A stretch of 64,000 nt of DNA from Rhynchopus sp. YZ270_cl-10. Lineage: Eukaryota > Euglenozoa > Diplonemea > Diplonemida > Diplonemidae. Below the pieces are notes generated by a model. That model saw only the letters and a program-made list of their open reading frames with translations. It searched no databases and had not been told where the DNA came from. The stretch is from NCBI GenBank assembly GCA_964035575.1, contig OZ037930.1:682001-746000 (forward strand). Reading direction: 5' to 3'. The position numbers and the translations under genes were made by a program. Below are positions 41,260-50,207 of this stretch, piece after piece (the first letter of the stretch is position 1; each line of letters opens with the position of its first letter).

Positions 41260-42348
41260 CTATCTGCCCTCAATAGCTCTCAATGCTGGAAAGTCGTATG
41301 TTTCTAAAGAAGTGCAACCGTCGAGAAACTTGATCCCTACTCGTGTCACACCACCCAATCCTGCAAAGTCGATGGAGGACAAGTCTGTGCAACCTGATAA
41401 GAAGCAGTGACCAAGGCTTGTGACACTGCCCAGTCCTGCAAAGTTGATGGAGGTTAACGACGTGCAATGTGATAAGAAGTGGTTCCGTACCCTTGTGACG
41501 CTTCTCAATCCTGCAAAACTAACGGAGGCTAACGCTGTGCAACCTGATAAGAAGCTGTCCCCCACGCTTGTGACACTGCCGAGTCCTGCAAAGTCGATCG
41601 AAGTTAACGTCGTGCAATCTGATAAGAAGCTGTCCCCAAGGCTTGTGGCACTGCTTAATCCTGAAAGGTCGATGGAGGTCAACGCCGAGAAACCTGATAA
41701 GAACCAGCGCCCAAGGCTTGTGACACTACCTAGTCCTGCAAAGTTGATTGAAGTCAACGCCGGGCACTCTGCTAAGAAGCAGCGCCCAAGGCTTGTGACA
41801 CTGCTTAATCCTGCAAAGTCGATTGAAGTTAACGCCGGGCAATCGGATAAGAAGTACTCCCCAAGGCTTGTGACACTGCTCAATCCTGCAAAGTTAATTG
41901 ATTCCAATGATGCACACGTCGCTAAGAAGAAGTCATCAATCGCAGTAATAGCCAACGGGGCACTCAGATCAAGGCTACGTAAATTAGTGTCTGCCAGGAA
42001 CCTGTACGGAATCACAGTCACAACTTCTGCCTGCAGAAACAACTGTACTACCTTGGGGTCTTCGATGTGCCTGAGCCTCTTTGGTGTGAGGTCTGTCTCA
42101 CCCAATGCACGAAGAGCTGCAATGGCTTCTTGCTTATAGTTTCTCGTCAACACAACTGTGTCGCCAGCACTCAGCGCTGTGATGTTGAAGTCCTCTCCTT
42201 CGCCGTTCCCTCCGAAGTCCATGTCAAAGGTGTCTTCAGCAAACCCCACTGCAGTTGCCACCTTCCGCCGCAGGTCCTTCGCTGTGTCATCCACATCCAC
42301 ATCGACGACGTACGTATTACCATCAAACCCCTTGATGTTGAGTTCCAT
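41260..42348 (-). CDS. Ubiquitin-like/BspA-type LRR protein, paralogue 2 (8 repeats)
   Basis: 362 residues from MELNIKGFDGNTYVV. UBL-like N terminus, helical linker with VVQLFLQAEVVTVIPYRFL, eight 25-residue repeats and the shared C-cap ending ALRAIEGR. Repeat sequences are more mixed than in paralogues 4-6 (GSVTSLGRWFLSGFSAL, RSVTRVRNHFLSHCTSL), so this is an older or less homogenised copy. The upstream frame stays open for 27 codons, but I start at MELN because in paralogue 6 that segment has lost one base and the upstream frame changes while the protein from MELN on is unchanged. Confidence 0.85.
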   Translation of the reverse strand: MELNIKGFDGNTYVVDVDVDDTAKDLRRKVATAVGFAEDTFDMDFGGNGEGEDFNITALSAGDTVVLTRNYKQEAIAALRALGETDLTPKRLRHIEDPKVVQLFLQAEVVTVIPYRFLADTNLRSLDLSAPLAITAIDDFFLATCASLESINFAGLSSVTSLGEYFLSDCPALTSIDFAGLSSVTSLGRCFLAECPALTSINFAGLGSVTSLGRWFLSGFSALTSIDLSGLSSATSLGDSFLSDCTTLTSIDFAGLGSVTSVGDSFLSGCTALASVSFAGLRSVTRVRNHFLSHCTSLTSINFAGLGSVTSLGHCFLSGCTDLSSIDFAGLGGVTRVGIKFLDGCTSLETYDFPALRAIEGR

Positions 42349-42427
42349 TTGTGTTTTGTGTGTTTTCTGTTGTGGGAGTGGTGCAAGACACAGCCATTGA
42401 TTGGCCTTCCCCCTATGAGTATGGGAC

Positions 42428-42593
42428 AAGATCCTTCACCCAAATTGCCTGATTCCCAACCACAGTTCTCTGCACTCAACCACATCTAGAGCGGGGTGTG
42501 CGGGTTGTGTCCCCACGAGAAAAGGGAAATTACACCTGCTCAGTCACAGTGTGCAACCCCGCAATGCAGCACAGTAACAAAACTAAGCAAAGA
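42428..42593 (-). promoter_or_regulatory. Conserved upstream block, paralogue 2
   Basis: Same motifs as 29545-29705, 80-245 bases upstream of the MELN start. Confidence 0.5.
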
Positions 42594-43025
42594 GGCAGCA
42601 CGAGTGGTGCGGCTACCAATAAAAACCACCAGTACAAAGAGTTGTTGAAAAGGACTGCTCAATGGTGGTGGTTGAAGCAAGCAAAATAAATACGGACTTT
42701 TTTTTCCATCCTGCTTTTTTTCTAAATGACCACCTTCACAAACAGGCGAACTCTGTTCTGAAACGGAAGTGGAGTCCTCTATCCCCCCCATGTTGGATGA
42801 ATTGGCGCCGTTTCTTGGTTATGATTTCTCCATTAAAGCGGTGCTTATTGGGTAAATAAAGAAATGACAAATAAAGAACAACATTGCATGAACACCCCAC
42901 GCATTGACCTTCTCCTCAAGGCGAAGCGTCGTTTAAGTTTTTTATTAAAAGGAACACCATCTGATGACGCAACGAAATCACCAGAATCAGCATCATGGTT
43001 TTCGGTGTCGCACCACCCCCCTATG
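42594..43025. other. Duplicated intergenic flank
   Basis: Shared with 47485-47880, 49120-49455 and 51672-52080: AAAGAGTTGTTGAAAAGGAC, GACCACCTTCACAAACAGGC, GAAACGGAAGTGGAGT, CAGCGAAGCGTCGTTT-type motif, CACCATCTGATGACGCAACG. An extra copy of the CATGTTGGATGAATTGGCGC segment lies at 42789-42890. No gene. Confidence 0.65.
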
Positions 43026-44458
43026 TAGGGGGCGCAGTGAGACCCTTTTTTCTGTCACACCCCCCAAAAAATCATAAAAAAATGCAAAAAATCATTCCAA
43101 AACACAGAACCACCCCAGAAAACACATTTCTGGGGCTATTCCTTACTATTTGATGCCTTTTTGGCACTTTTGGGAACTTTTTTTGACACTTTTTGTAGCG
43201 TTTTCACTCCATTTTCACCGTTTTCTAAGGGGGTTTGATACAGGGCGATTTATCAAAAAATTCAATTTTTTTCAATAGTCCAAAACAAGAGGAAAAGAGG
43301 TTTTTTCCACTCAGACGTGTCCACAGAGCGATTTCTGGGGGGTTTTGGGGCCAAAAGTCTATTTTTTTGTACACCTTTGCTGAAAATTTTGAATTTTTTT
43401 TTTGCCGTAAAAACCACATTTTAGCCGGGATGAGGAAGTGTGACATAAGTGTGACATTGGAGGGGGGCATCTCATAGCCCAGAAAAAAGCGTTTTTTTAA
43501 CTTGGAAGTAGGGTTTTCTGCCTATTTGGGTGTCCCCGCATCCATTCCGAGCCGAATTCTGGCCTTCTGTGACTTTTTCGGCGGCCCTTTTGGGGTCGGC
43601 ATTTGGGAATCATCCCAAGAACACCCCAAAGAACAGGTATTTTTAGGGTAAAATGAGTATTTTTTTTGAAAAAAAAATATTTCTGGGGCCGAAAATGAGT
43701 GCCAAAACCATGTTTTCCCACCCCCGGACCTCACCCAAATATGATGGGAGTGGTTTTCGGGGCGTTACAGGTGCTCCGTGGAACCAGAAATAGTGATTTA
43801 GAAAGTGTGACAGAAGTGTGACAGAAGTGTGACAAGAAGTGTGACAGAAGTGTGACATCGGAGAAATTTGGATCTGGGGTCACCAAAGTGGGCAAAAACC
43901 ATCTGAAAACAGTCTATTCCACCCCCAGTGGGGTCCGGCAATCATTTTCGAGTGGTTTTGGGGACTTATGTGGACCTGTGGACAATTTTTTGGGGGGTTT
44001 AATGTGTGTAAACATGCTAAGAAGTGAGGGAAATGCTGCTTTTTTAGGCGTTTCAGACACTGCAGAATACATCTGGGGCCCACACAGGACCCCTAAAAGC
44101 TGCAAAAACCATACATTTCCACCCTGGGACCCCACCGGATGTGGACCGAGGTGTTTTTCGGGTGTTTAGAAGGCATAATGTCTCCTTAGAATTTTTTTTT
44201 GAAAAGTGTTGAAAATTGACCCAAAAGCGTTACACAAGCGTTACACATTTTTGGCCATTTTTTCACAAAAACCCAATTTTTTTTAATCAGGAAAGTATCT
44301 GTAGAGGTCGTCAGGTGGTTTAATGGGATATTTGGGTGATCCCCAGGGCGATTTGCGGCCAGGTACGACCTTTTTAGTGGGTTTCTTCACCTAAATTTCA
44401 AAAAAATGGGTTTGTGACAGTATTTGTACAGGGATTTAGACACCACTGCGCCCCCTAA
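43026..44458. mobile_element. Non-autonomous TIR DNA transposon (1433 bp)
   Basis: Ends TAGGGGGCGCAGTG and CACTGCGCCCCCTA, and is flanked by CCCCCCTATG on both sides (43016-43025 and 44459-44468). The paralogous flanks at 47873 and 52065 show the uninterrupted site CCCCCCTATGCCA, proving insertion and duplication of about 8-10 bases of a C-rich target. No transposase ORF; the interior is low complexity with a GTGACAGAAGT run (43808-43855) and GGGGTTTTGGGGC stretches like those of the foldback at 6860. An 8-base duplication would fit hAT, 9-10 a MULE; the C run prevents a decision. Confidence 0.85.
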
Positions 44459-44690
44459 CCCCCCTATGCCACCCCATGTTGGATGAATTGGCGCCGTTTC
44501 TTGGTTATTGTTTCTCCATTAAAGCTACGCTTATTGGGTAAATAAAGAAATGACAAATAAAGAACAACATTAACTGAACACCCCACGCATTGACCTTTCT
44601 TAAGGCAATGTAGTGGTGTAGCGTTTTTGCCAGAGTGGGTGGGATGAGGTTGCACAGCAAATAAGAGACACTTCTATCTGCCCTCAATAG
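44459..44690. repeat. Duplicated 3' flank (paralogue 3) shared with paralogue 5
   Basis: CATGTTGGATGAATTGGCGC, ATTGGGTAAATAAAGAAATG, CACCCCACGCATTGACC, GGCAATGTAGTGGTGTAGCG and GCCAGAGTGGGTGGG appear in the same order at 47885-48107 with very few changes, so the 3' flanks of paralogues 3 and 5 come from a recent duplication. Confidence 0.8.
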
Positions 44691-45837
44691 CTCTCAATGC
44701 TGGAAAGTCGTATGTTTCTAAAGAAGTGCAACCTTCAAGAAACCTGCACCCTACTTGTGTCACACCACTTAGTCCTGAAAGGTCGATTGAAGTCAACGCA
44801 GTGCAATCTGATAAGAAGTGGTCCCCAAGGCTTGAGACGCTGCCTAATCCTGAAAAGTCGATTGAGGTTAATGACGTGCAATCTGATAAGAAGTAGTTCC
44901 GTATCCTGGTGACACTGCTCAGTCCTGCAAAGTTGATTGAAGTTAACGTCGTGCAACCTGACAAGAACCCCTTCTCAAGGCTTGTGACACTCCCCAGTCC
45001 TGAAAGGTCGATGGAGGTTAACGCCGTGCAACCTGATAAGAAGTAGTCCCCAAGGCTCGTGGTACTGCCCAACCCGGAAAGGTCGATTGAAGTTAACGCC
45101 GTGCAACCTAATAAGAAGTAGCCCCCAAGGCTTCTGGTACTGCTTAACCCTGCAAAGTCGATTGAAGTTAACGACGTGCAACCTGATAAGAAGTAGCCTC
45201 CAAGACTTGCGACACTGCTCAATCCTGCAAAGTTGATTGAGGTTAACGACGCGCAATCTGATAAGAAGTAGCCTCCAAGGCTTGCGACGCTCCCCAATCC
45301 TGCAAAGTCGATTGAAGTTAACGCCGTGCAACCTACTAAGAACCCCTTCCCAAGGCTTGTGACACTGCTCAATCCTGCAAGGTTAATTGATTCCAATGAC
45401 GAACACTTAGCTAAGAAGAAGTCACCAATCGCAGCAACAGCCAACGGGGCACTCAGATCAAGGCTACGTAAATTAGTGTTTACGAGGAACCTGTACGGAA
45501 TCACAGTTACAACTTCTGCCTGCAGAAACAACTGCGCTACCTTGGGGTCTTTGATGTGCCGGAGCCTCATTGGTGTGAGGTCTGTCTCACCCAATGCACG
45601 AAGAACTGCAGTGGCTTCTTGCTTCTTCGTCTGCGTGAGGCTCACTGTGTCACCAGCACTCAGCGCTGTGATGTTGAAGTCCTCTCCTTCGCCGTTCCCT
45701 CCGAAGTCCATGTGAAAGCTGTCTTCAGCAAACCCCACTGCAGTTGCCACCTTCCGCCGCAGGTCCTTCGCTGTGTCATCCACATCCACATCGACGAGGT
45801 ACGTATTACCATCAAATCCCTTGATGTTGAGTTCCAT
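44674..45837 (-). CDS. Ubiquitin-like/BspA-type LRR protein, paralogue 3 (9 repeats)
   Basis: 387 residues from MELN. UBL-like domain, linker and nine 25-residue repeats with the common C-cap. Unlike the others it reads SLTQTKKQEATAVLRALGE after the UBL. The sequence upstream of about 45870 has no match to the conserved upstream block; it instead matches the region 40913-41010. The gene has thus been joined to a foreign 5' flank and may have lost its normal promoter. An in-frame upstream ATG (45951) would add 38 residues that are not shared with any paralogue, so I reject that start. Confidence 0.83.
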   Translation of the reverse strand: MELNIKGFDGNTYLVDVDVDDTAKDLRRKVATAVGFAEDSFHMDFGGNGEGEDFNITALSAGDTVSLTQTKKQEATAVLRALGETDLTPMRLRHIKDPKVAQLFLQAEVVTVIPYRFLVNTNLRSLDLSAPLAVAAIGDFFLAKCSSLESINLAGLSSVTSLGKGFLVGCTALTSIDFAGLGSVASLGGYFLSDCASLTSINFAGLSSVASLGGYFLSGCTSLTSIDFAGLSSTRSLGGYFLLGCTALTSIDLSGLGSTTSLGDYFLSGCTALTSIDLSGLGSVTSLEKGFLSGCTTLTSINFAGLSSVTRIRNYFLSDCTSLTSIDFSGLGSVSSLGDHFLSDCTALTSIDLSGLSGVTQVGCRFLEGCTSLETYDFPALRAIEGR

Positions 45838-46377
45838 TTGTGTTTTGTGTGTTTTCTGTTGTGGGAGTGGTGCAAGCCCTGAGTGGATAGTGTTGAGAAG
45901 CTTCCTTTTTCTTTTGCTCAGGCAGCATTCGTTAGTTACTGGGAAGATCAAACAGCTTTGAAAGACGTAGAGGTAATTATACCCTACGTACCATGAGGCA
46001 CAACGGATGAGATGGAGACTAAGCGGTGTTCAAGTGTGAGTAGCAAAAGAGGGAGAGGTGTTGTTGCTTTTGTACATATAATGGTGTGGCTGACGACCCC
46101 AAAATAGCAGAAAATAGCACCTCCCTTCAGCCGCACCAAAAAATCCAGATGCCCAGAATAGCAGAACATAGCCCAAAAATAGCACCCCCCCCTTCAGCCA
46201 CACCATATCACGCACTGTCGTTTTTTTCTTGACTTCATAGCGCATCCAACCTGATTCCTTGTTGATGACCACTTCCAAACCCTCCCCCCCTTTCAACACA
46301 TCCCCGCCACCTTAAAACCCTGCTCCTGTTGTGCCAGCACCGAACCCTCAAACCTTGCCGTTGCCTCAGAGACACTT
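45838..46377. other. Intergenic with recombination join and MITE
   Basis: Carries the join to 40913-type sequence, the GGTGTGGCTGA element (46083-46204) and a block CATCCAACCTGATTCC to CCTTGCCGTTGCCTCAGAG (46248-46372) that repeats 50070-50208. Confidence 0.6.
46083..46204. mobile_element. GGTGTGGCTGA inverted-repeat element, copy 2
   Basis: GGTGTGGCTGACGACCCC to TCAGCCACACC, with an internal near-repeat of the CAGCCGCACC/AATAGCAG part, so it looks like two units fused. Interior AAAATAGCAGAA is shared with 58669-58748. Confidence 0.65.
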
Positions 46378-47241
46378 CTATCTGCCCTCAATAGCTCTCA
46401 ATGCTGGAAAGTCGTATGTTTCTAAAGAAGTGCAACCGTCGAGAAACCTGATCCCTACTTGTGTCACACCACTTAGTCCTGAAAGGTCGATTGAAGTCAA
46501 CGCAGTGCAATCTGATAAGAAGTCACCCCCAAGGCTTGTGACACTGCTTAACCCTGAAAGGTCGATGGAGGTTAACGACGTGCAACCTCCTAAGAAGCAG
46601 TCCCCAAGGCTTGTGACACTTCCCAATCCTGCAAAGTCGATTGAAGTTAACGCCGTGCAACCTGCTAAGAAGTCATACCCAACGGTTGTGACACTGCTCA
46701 ATCCTGCAAAGTTGACGGAGGTTAACGCCGTGCAACCATATAAGAAGTTATACCCAAGGCTTGTGACACTGCTTAATCCTGCAAAGTTAATTGATTCCAA
46801 TAATGAACAGCTAGCTAAGAAGTAGTTATCAATCGCAGTGATAGCCAACGGGGCACTCAGATCAAGGGTACGTAAATCATTGCGTGACAGGAACCTGTAC
46901 GGAATCACAGTCACAACTTCTGCCTGCAGAAACAACTGCGCCACCTTGGGGTCTGTCACCCACCCAAGCCTCTTTGGTGTGAGGTCTGTCTCACCCAATG
47001 CACAAAGAGCTGCAATGGCTTCTTGCTTATAGTTTCTCGTCAACACAACTGTGTCGCCAGCACTCAGCGCTGTCATGTTGATGTCCTCTCCTTCGCCGTT
47101 CCCTCCGAAGTCCATGTGAAAGCTGTCTTCAGCAAACCCCACTGCAGTTGCCACCTTCCGCCGCAGGTCCTTCGCTGTGTCATCCACATCCACATCGACG
47201 ACATACGTATTACCATCAAATCCCTCGATGTTGAGTTCCAT
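46378..47241 (-). CDS. Ubiquitin-like/BspA-type LRR protein, paralogue 4 (5 repeats)
   Basis: 287 residues: UBL-like domain (MELNIEGFDGNTYVV), linker and five repeats including the C-cap. Its UBL and 5' flank appear nearly identical to those of paralogue 5, while its 3' flank and C-cap region match paralogue 6. It is therefore a mosaic between the neighbouring copies, as expected from unequal crossing-over in a tandem array. Confidence 0.85.
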   Translation of the reverse strand: MELNIEGFDGNTYVVDVDVDDTAKDLRRKVATAVGFAEDSFHMDFGGNGEGEDINMTALSAGDTVVLTRNYKQEAIAALCALGETDLTPKRLGWVTDPKVAQLFLQAEVVTVIPYRFLSRNDLRTLDLSAPLAITAIDNYFLASCSLLESINFAGLSSVTSLGYNFLYGCTALTSVNFAGLSSVTTVGYDFLAGCTALTSIDFAGLGSVTSLGDCFLGGCTSLTSIDLSGLSSVTSLGGDFLSDCTALTSIDLSGLSGVTQVGIRFLDGCTSLETYDFPALRAIEGR

Positions 47242-47317
47242 TTGTGTTTTGTGTGTTTTCTGTTGTGGGAGTGGTGCAAGACACAGCCATTGATTGGCCT
47301 TCCCCCTATGAGTATGG

Positions 47318-47485
47318 GACAAGATCCTTCACCCAAATTGCCTGATTCCCAACCACAGTTCTCTGCACTCAACCACATCTAGAGCGGGGTGTGCGGGTTG
47401 TGTCCCCACGAGAAAAGGGAAATTACACCTGCTCAGTCACAGTGTGCAACCCGCAATGCAGCACAGTAACAAAACTAAGCAAAGA
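47318..47485 (-). promoter_or_regulatory. Conserved upstream block, paralogue 4
   Basis: Same motifs as 29545-29705, 77-244 bases upstream of the MELN start. Confidence 0.5.
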
Positions 47486-48090
47486 GGCAGTACCAGTGGT
47501 GCGGCTACCAATAAACATCACCGGCACAAAGAGTTGTTGAAAAGGACTGCTCAATGGTGGTGGTTGAAGCAAGCAAAATAAATACGGGCTTTTTTTTTTC
47601 CACCCTGCTTTTTTTCTAAATGACCACCTTCACAAACAGGCGAACTCTGTTCTGAAACGGAAGTGGAGTGGGGTGGGGTGGGCTTTCTAGGGCACAACAA
47701 ATATCCTTACAAAGAAGAGTGTTGCTCCTTACTCATACGGAAGGTGTCACGCACCGGTAGTCTATCTACTGGAGGGCAGCGAAGCGTCGTTTCAGTTTTT
47801 TATTAAAAGGAACACCATCTGATGACGCAACGAAATCACCAGAATCAGCAACATGGTTTTCGGTGTCGCACCACCCCCCCCTATGCCAGCCCATGTTGGG
47901 TGAAGTGGCGCCGTTTCTTGGTTATGATTTCTCCATTAAAGCTACGCTTATTGGGTAAATAAAGAAATGACAAATAAAGAACAACATTAACTGAACACCC
48001 CACGCATTGACCTTTCTTAAGGCAATGTAGTGGTGTAGCGTTTTTGCCAGAGTGGGTGGGATGAGGTTGCACAGCAAATAAGAGACACTT
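47486..48090. repeat. Duplicated intergenic unit between paralogues 4 and 5
   Basis: Matches 49120-49455 and 51672-52190 nearly throughout, including GTGGGGTGGGGTGGGC, TCCTTACTCATACGGAAGG and CGCACCGGTAGTCTATC. It supplies the empty target sites for the insertions at 43026 and 52198. Confidence 0.8.
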
Positions 48091-48879
48091 CTATCTGCCC
48101 TCAATAGCTCTCAATGCTGGAAAGTCGTATGTTTCTAAAGAAGTGCAACCTTCAAGAAACCTGCACCCTACTTGTGTCACACCACTTAGTCCTGCAAAGT
48201 CGATTGAAGTCAACGCAGTGCAACCATATAAGAAGTCACTCCCAACGCTTGTGACACTGCTTAACCCTGAAAGGTCGATGGAGGTTAACGACGTGCAATA
48301 TGATAAGAAGAAGTCCCCAAGTCTTGTGACACTGCTCAATCCTGCAAAGTTAATGGAGGTTAACGACGTGCAATATGATAAGAAGTTATACCCAAGGGTT
48401 GTGACACTGCTTAATCCTGCAAAGTTAATTGATTCCAATGATGAACAGTTAGCTAAGAAGTAGTTATCAATCGCAGTGATAGCCAACGGGACACTCAGAT
48501 CAAGGCTACGTAATGTAGTGCGTGACAGGAATTTGTACGGAATCACAGTCACAACTTCTGCCTGCAGAAACAACTGCGCCACCTTGGGGTCTGTCACCCA
48601 CCCAAGCCTCTTTGGTGTGAGGTCTGTCTCACCCAATGCACAAAGAGCTGCAATGGCTTCTTGCTTATAGTTTCTCGTCAACACAACTGTGTCGCCAGCA
48701 CTCAGCGCTGTCATGTTGATGTCCTCTCCTTCGCCGTTCCCTCCGAAGTCCATGTGAAAGCTGTCTTCAGCAAACCCCACTGCAGTTGCCACCTTCCGCC
48801 GCAGGTCCTTCGCTGTGTCATCCACATCCACATCGACGACATACGTATTACCATCAAATCCCTCGATGTTGAGTTCCAT
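48091..48879 (-). CDS. Ubiquitin-like/BspA-type LRR protein, paralogue 5 (4 repeats)
   Basis: 262 residues, the shortest copy: UBL-like domain and linker almost identical to paralogue 4, then only four repeats including the C-cap (GVTQVGCRFLEGC). It is exactly 25 residues shorter than paralogue 4. The reading frame is intact. With four repeats the solenoid would be very short, so its binding surface must differ from that of the 15-repeat copy. Confidence 0.85.
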   Translation of the reverse strand: MELNIEGFDGNTYVVDVDVDDTAKDLRRKVATAVGFAEDSFHMDFGGNGEGEDINMTALSAGDTVVLTRNYKQEAIAALCALGETDLTPKRLGWVTDPKVAQLFLQAEVVTVIPYKFLSRTTLRSLDLSVPLAITAIDNYFLANCSSLESINFAGLSSVTTLGYNFLSYCTSLTSINFAGLSSVTRLGDFFLSYCTSLTSIDLSGLSSVTSVGSDFLYGCTALTSIDFAGLSGVTQVGCRFLEGCTSLETYDFPALRAIEGR

Positions 48880-50207
48880 TTGTGTTTTGTGTGTTTTCTG
48901 TTGTGGGAGTGGTGCAAGACACAGCCATTGATTGGCCTTCCCCCTATGAGTATGGGACAAGATCCTTCACCCAAATTGCCTGATTCCCAACCACAGTTCT
49001 CTGCACTCAACCACATCTAGAGCGGGGTGTGCGGGTTGTGTCCCCACGAGAAAAGGGAAATTACACCTGCTCAGTCACAGTGTGCAACCCGCAATGCAGC
49101 ACAGTAACAAAACTAAGCAAAGAGGCAGTACCAGTGGTGCGGCTACCAATAAACATCACCGGCACAAAGAGTTGTTGAAAAGGACTGCTCAATGGTGGTG
49201 GTTGAAGCAAGCAAAATAAATACGGGCTTTTTTTTTTCCACCCTGCTTTTTTTCTAAATGACCACCTTCACAAACAGGCGAACTCTGTTCTGAAACGGAA
49301 GTGGAGTGGGGTGGGGTGGGCTTTCTAGGGCACAACAAATATCCTTACAAAGAAGAGTGTTGCTCCTTACTCATACGGAAGGTGTCACGCACCGGTAGTC
49401 TATCTACTAGAGGGCAGCGAAGCGTCGTTTCAGTTTTTTATTAAAAGGAACACCATCTACTTGGGTGGGGTGAGGTTTCACAGACAATAATCTATGCAAA
49501 TCAAAAATTTATAATCCCTGTTGTAAACCACACTGTTTTGTTCTTCCTTTTTCCTTTCAACCTTTTTTTATTCATTTGCTTTTTTGTTGTTTGGGAGACA
49601 CGCCCCACGTGTCGGCTCTGTGGAAAAACATGACACGGAACCACCACCTGTGTGCTGCCCCTTTTCATGTCTATCCATGAAAACTGTATCACAAATGGTA
49701 CCGAGGAAAAGAATTTTAAACTGCGGAAGACGCAAAACAAACTCGCGAACAAAAAAAAAGAGTTTTTTCTGTGGTTAGGGGGGGGGGAGAATAAAACATT
49801 ACAAAAAAACCTCCACTGTCATTTCGCAAGCTTTATTACCATTTTGGTTTTCTCCTCACAGCAAAAAAACGGGATGTGCTGTCGATATGGGGAACCACGC
49901 TCCTAACACCACCCTGCAGAAATAATCTTCAACACGCCCAGCATTCTGCTCTTCTGCAGGTGTATGCGGATACGTTCATCGCACGCTGCCAGAACTACTG
50001 TGACGCCTGCACCTGAAACGTTCAGGGGGCATTTCCTCACACACTGTTCTTCATATTCTTCACTTCGAAGCGCATCCAACCTGATTCCTTGTTGATGACC
50101 ACTTCCAAACCCTCCCCCCCTTTCAACACATCCCCGCCACCTTAAAACCCTGCTCCTGTTGTGCCAGCACCGAACCCTCAAACCTTGCCGTTGCCTCAGA
50201 GACACTT
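48880..50207. other. Duplicated flank, then unique DNA
   Basis: 48956-49120 is the conserved upstream block and 49121-49455 the duplicated unit. After about 49456 the sequence jumps to GGGTGGGGTGAGGTTTCACA (similar to 53000-53020), then to DNA unique in the window. 50070-50208 repeats 46248-46372. No gene is supported. Confidence 0.6.

Noticed and set aside
42346-42429. Upstream in-frame ATGs of the UBL-LRR genes
   Set aside because: The leader frame is disrupted in paralogue 6 and differs in paralogues 1 and 3, while the protein from MELN on is conserved.
43808-43855. Tandem GTGACAGAAGT run as a satellite or centromere repeat
   Set aside because: Only a few units, and wholly inside the TIR element at 43026-44458.
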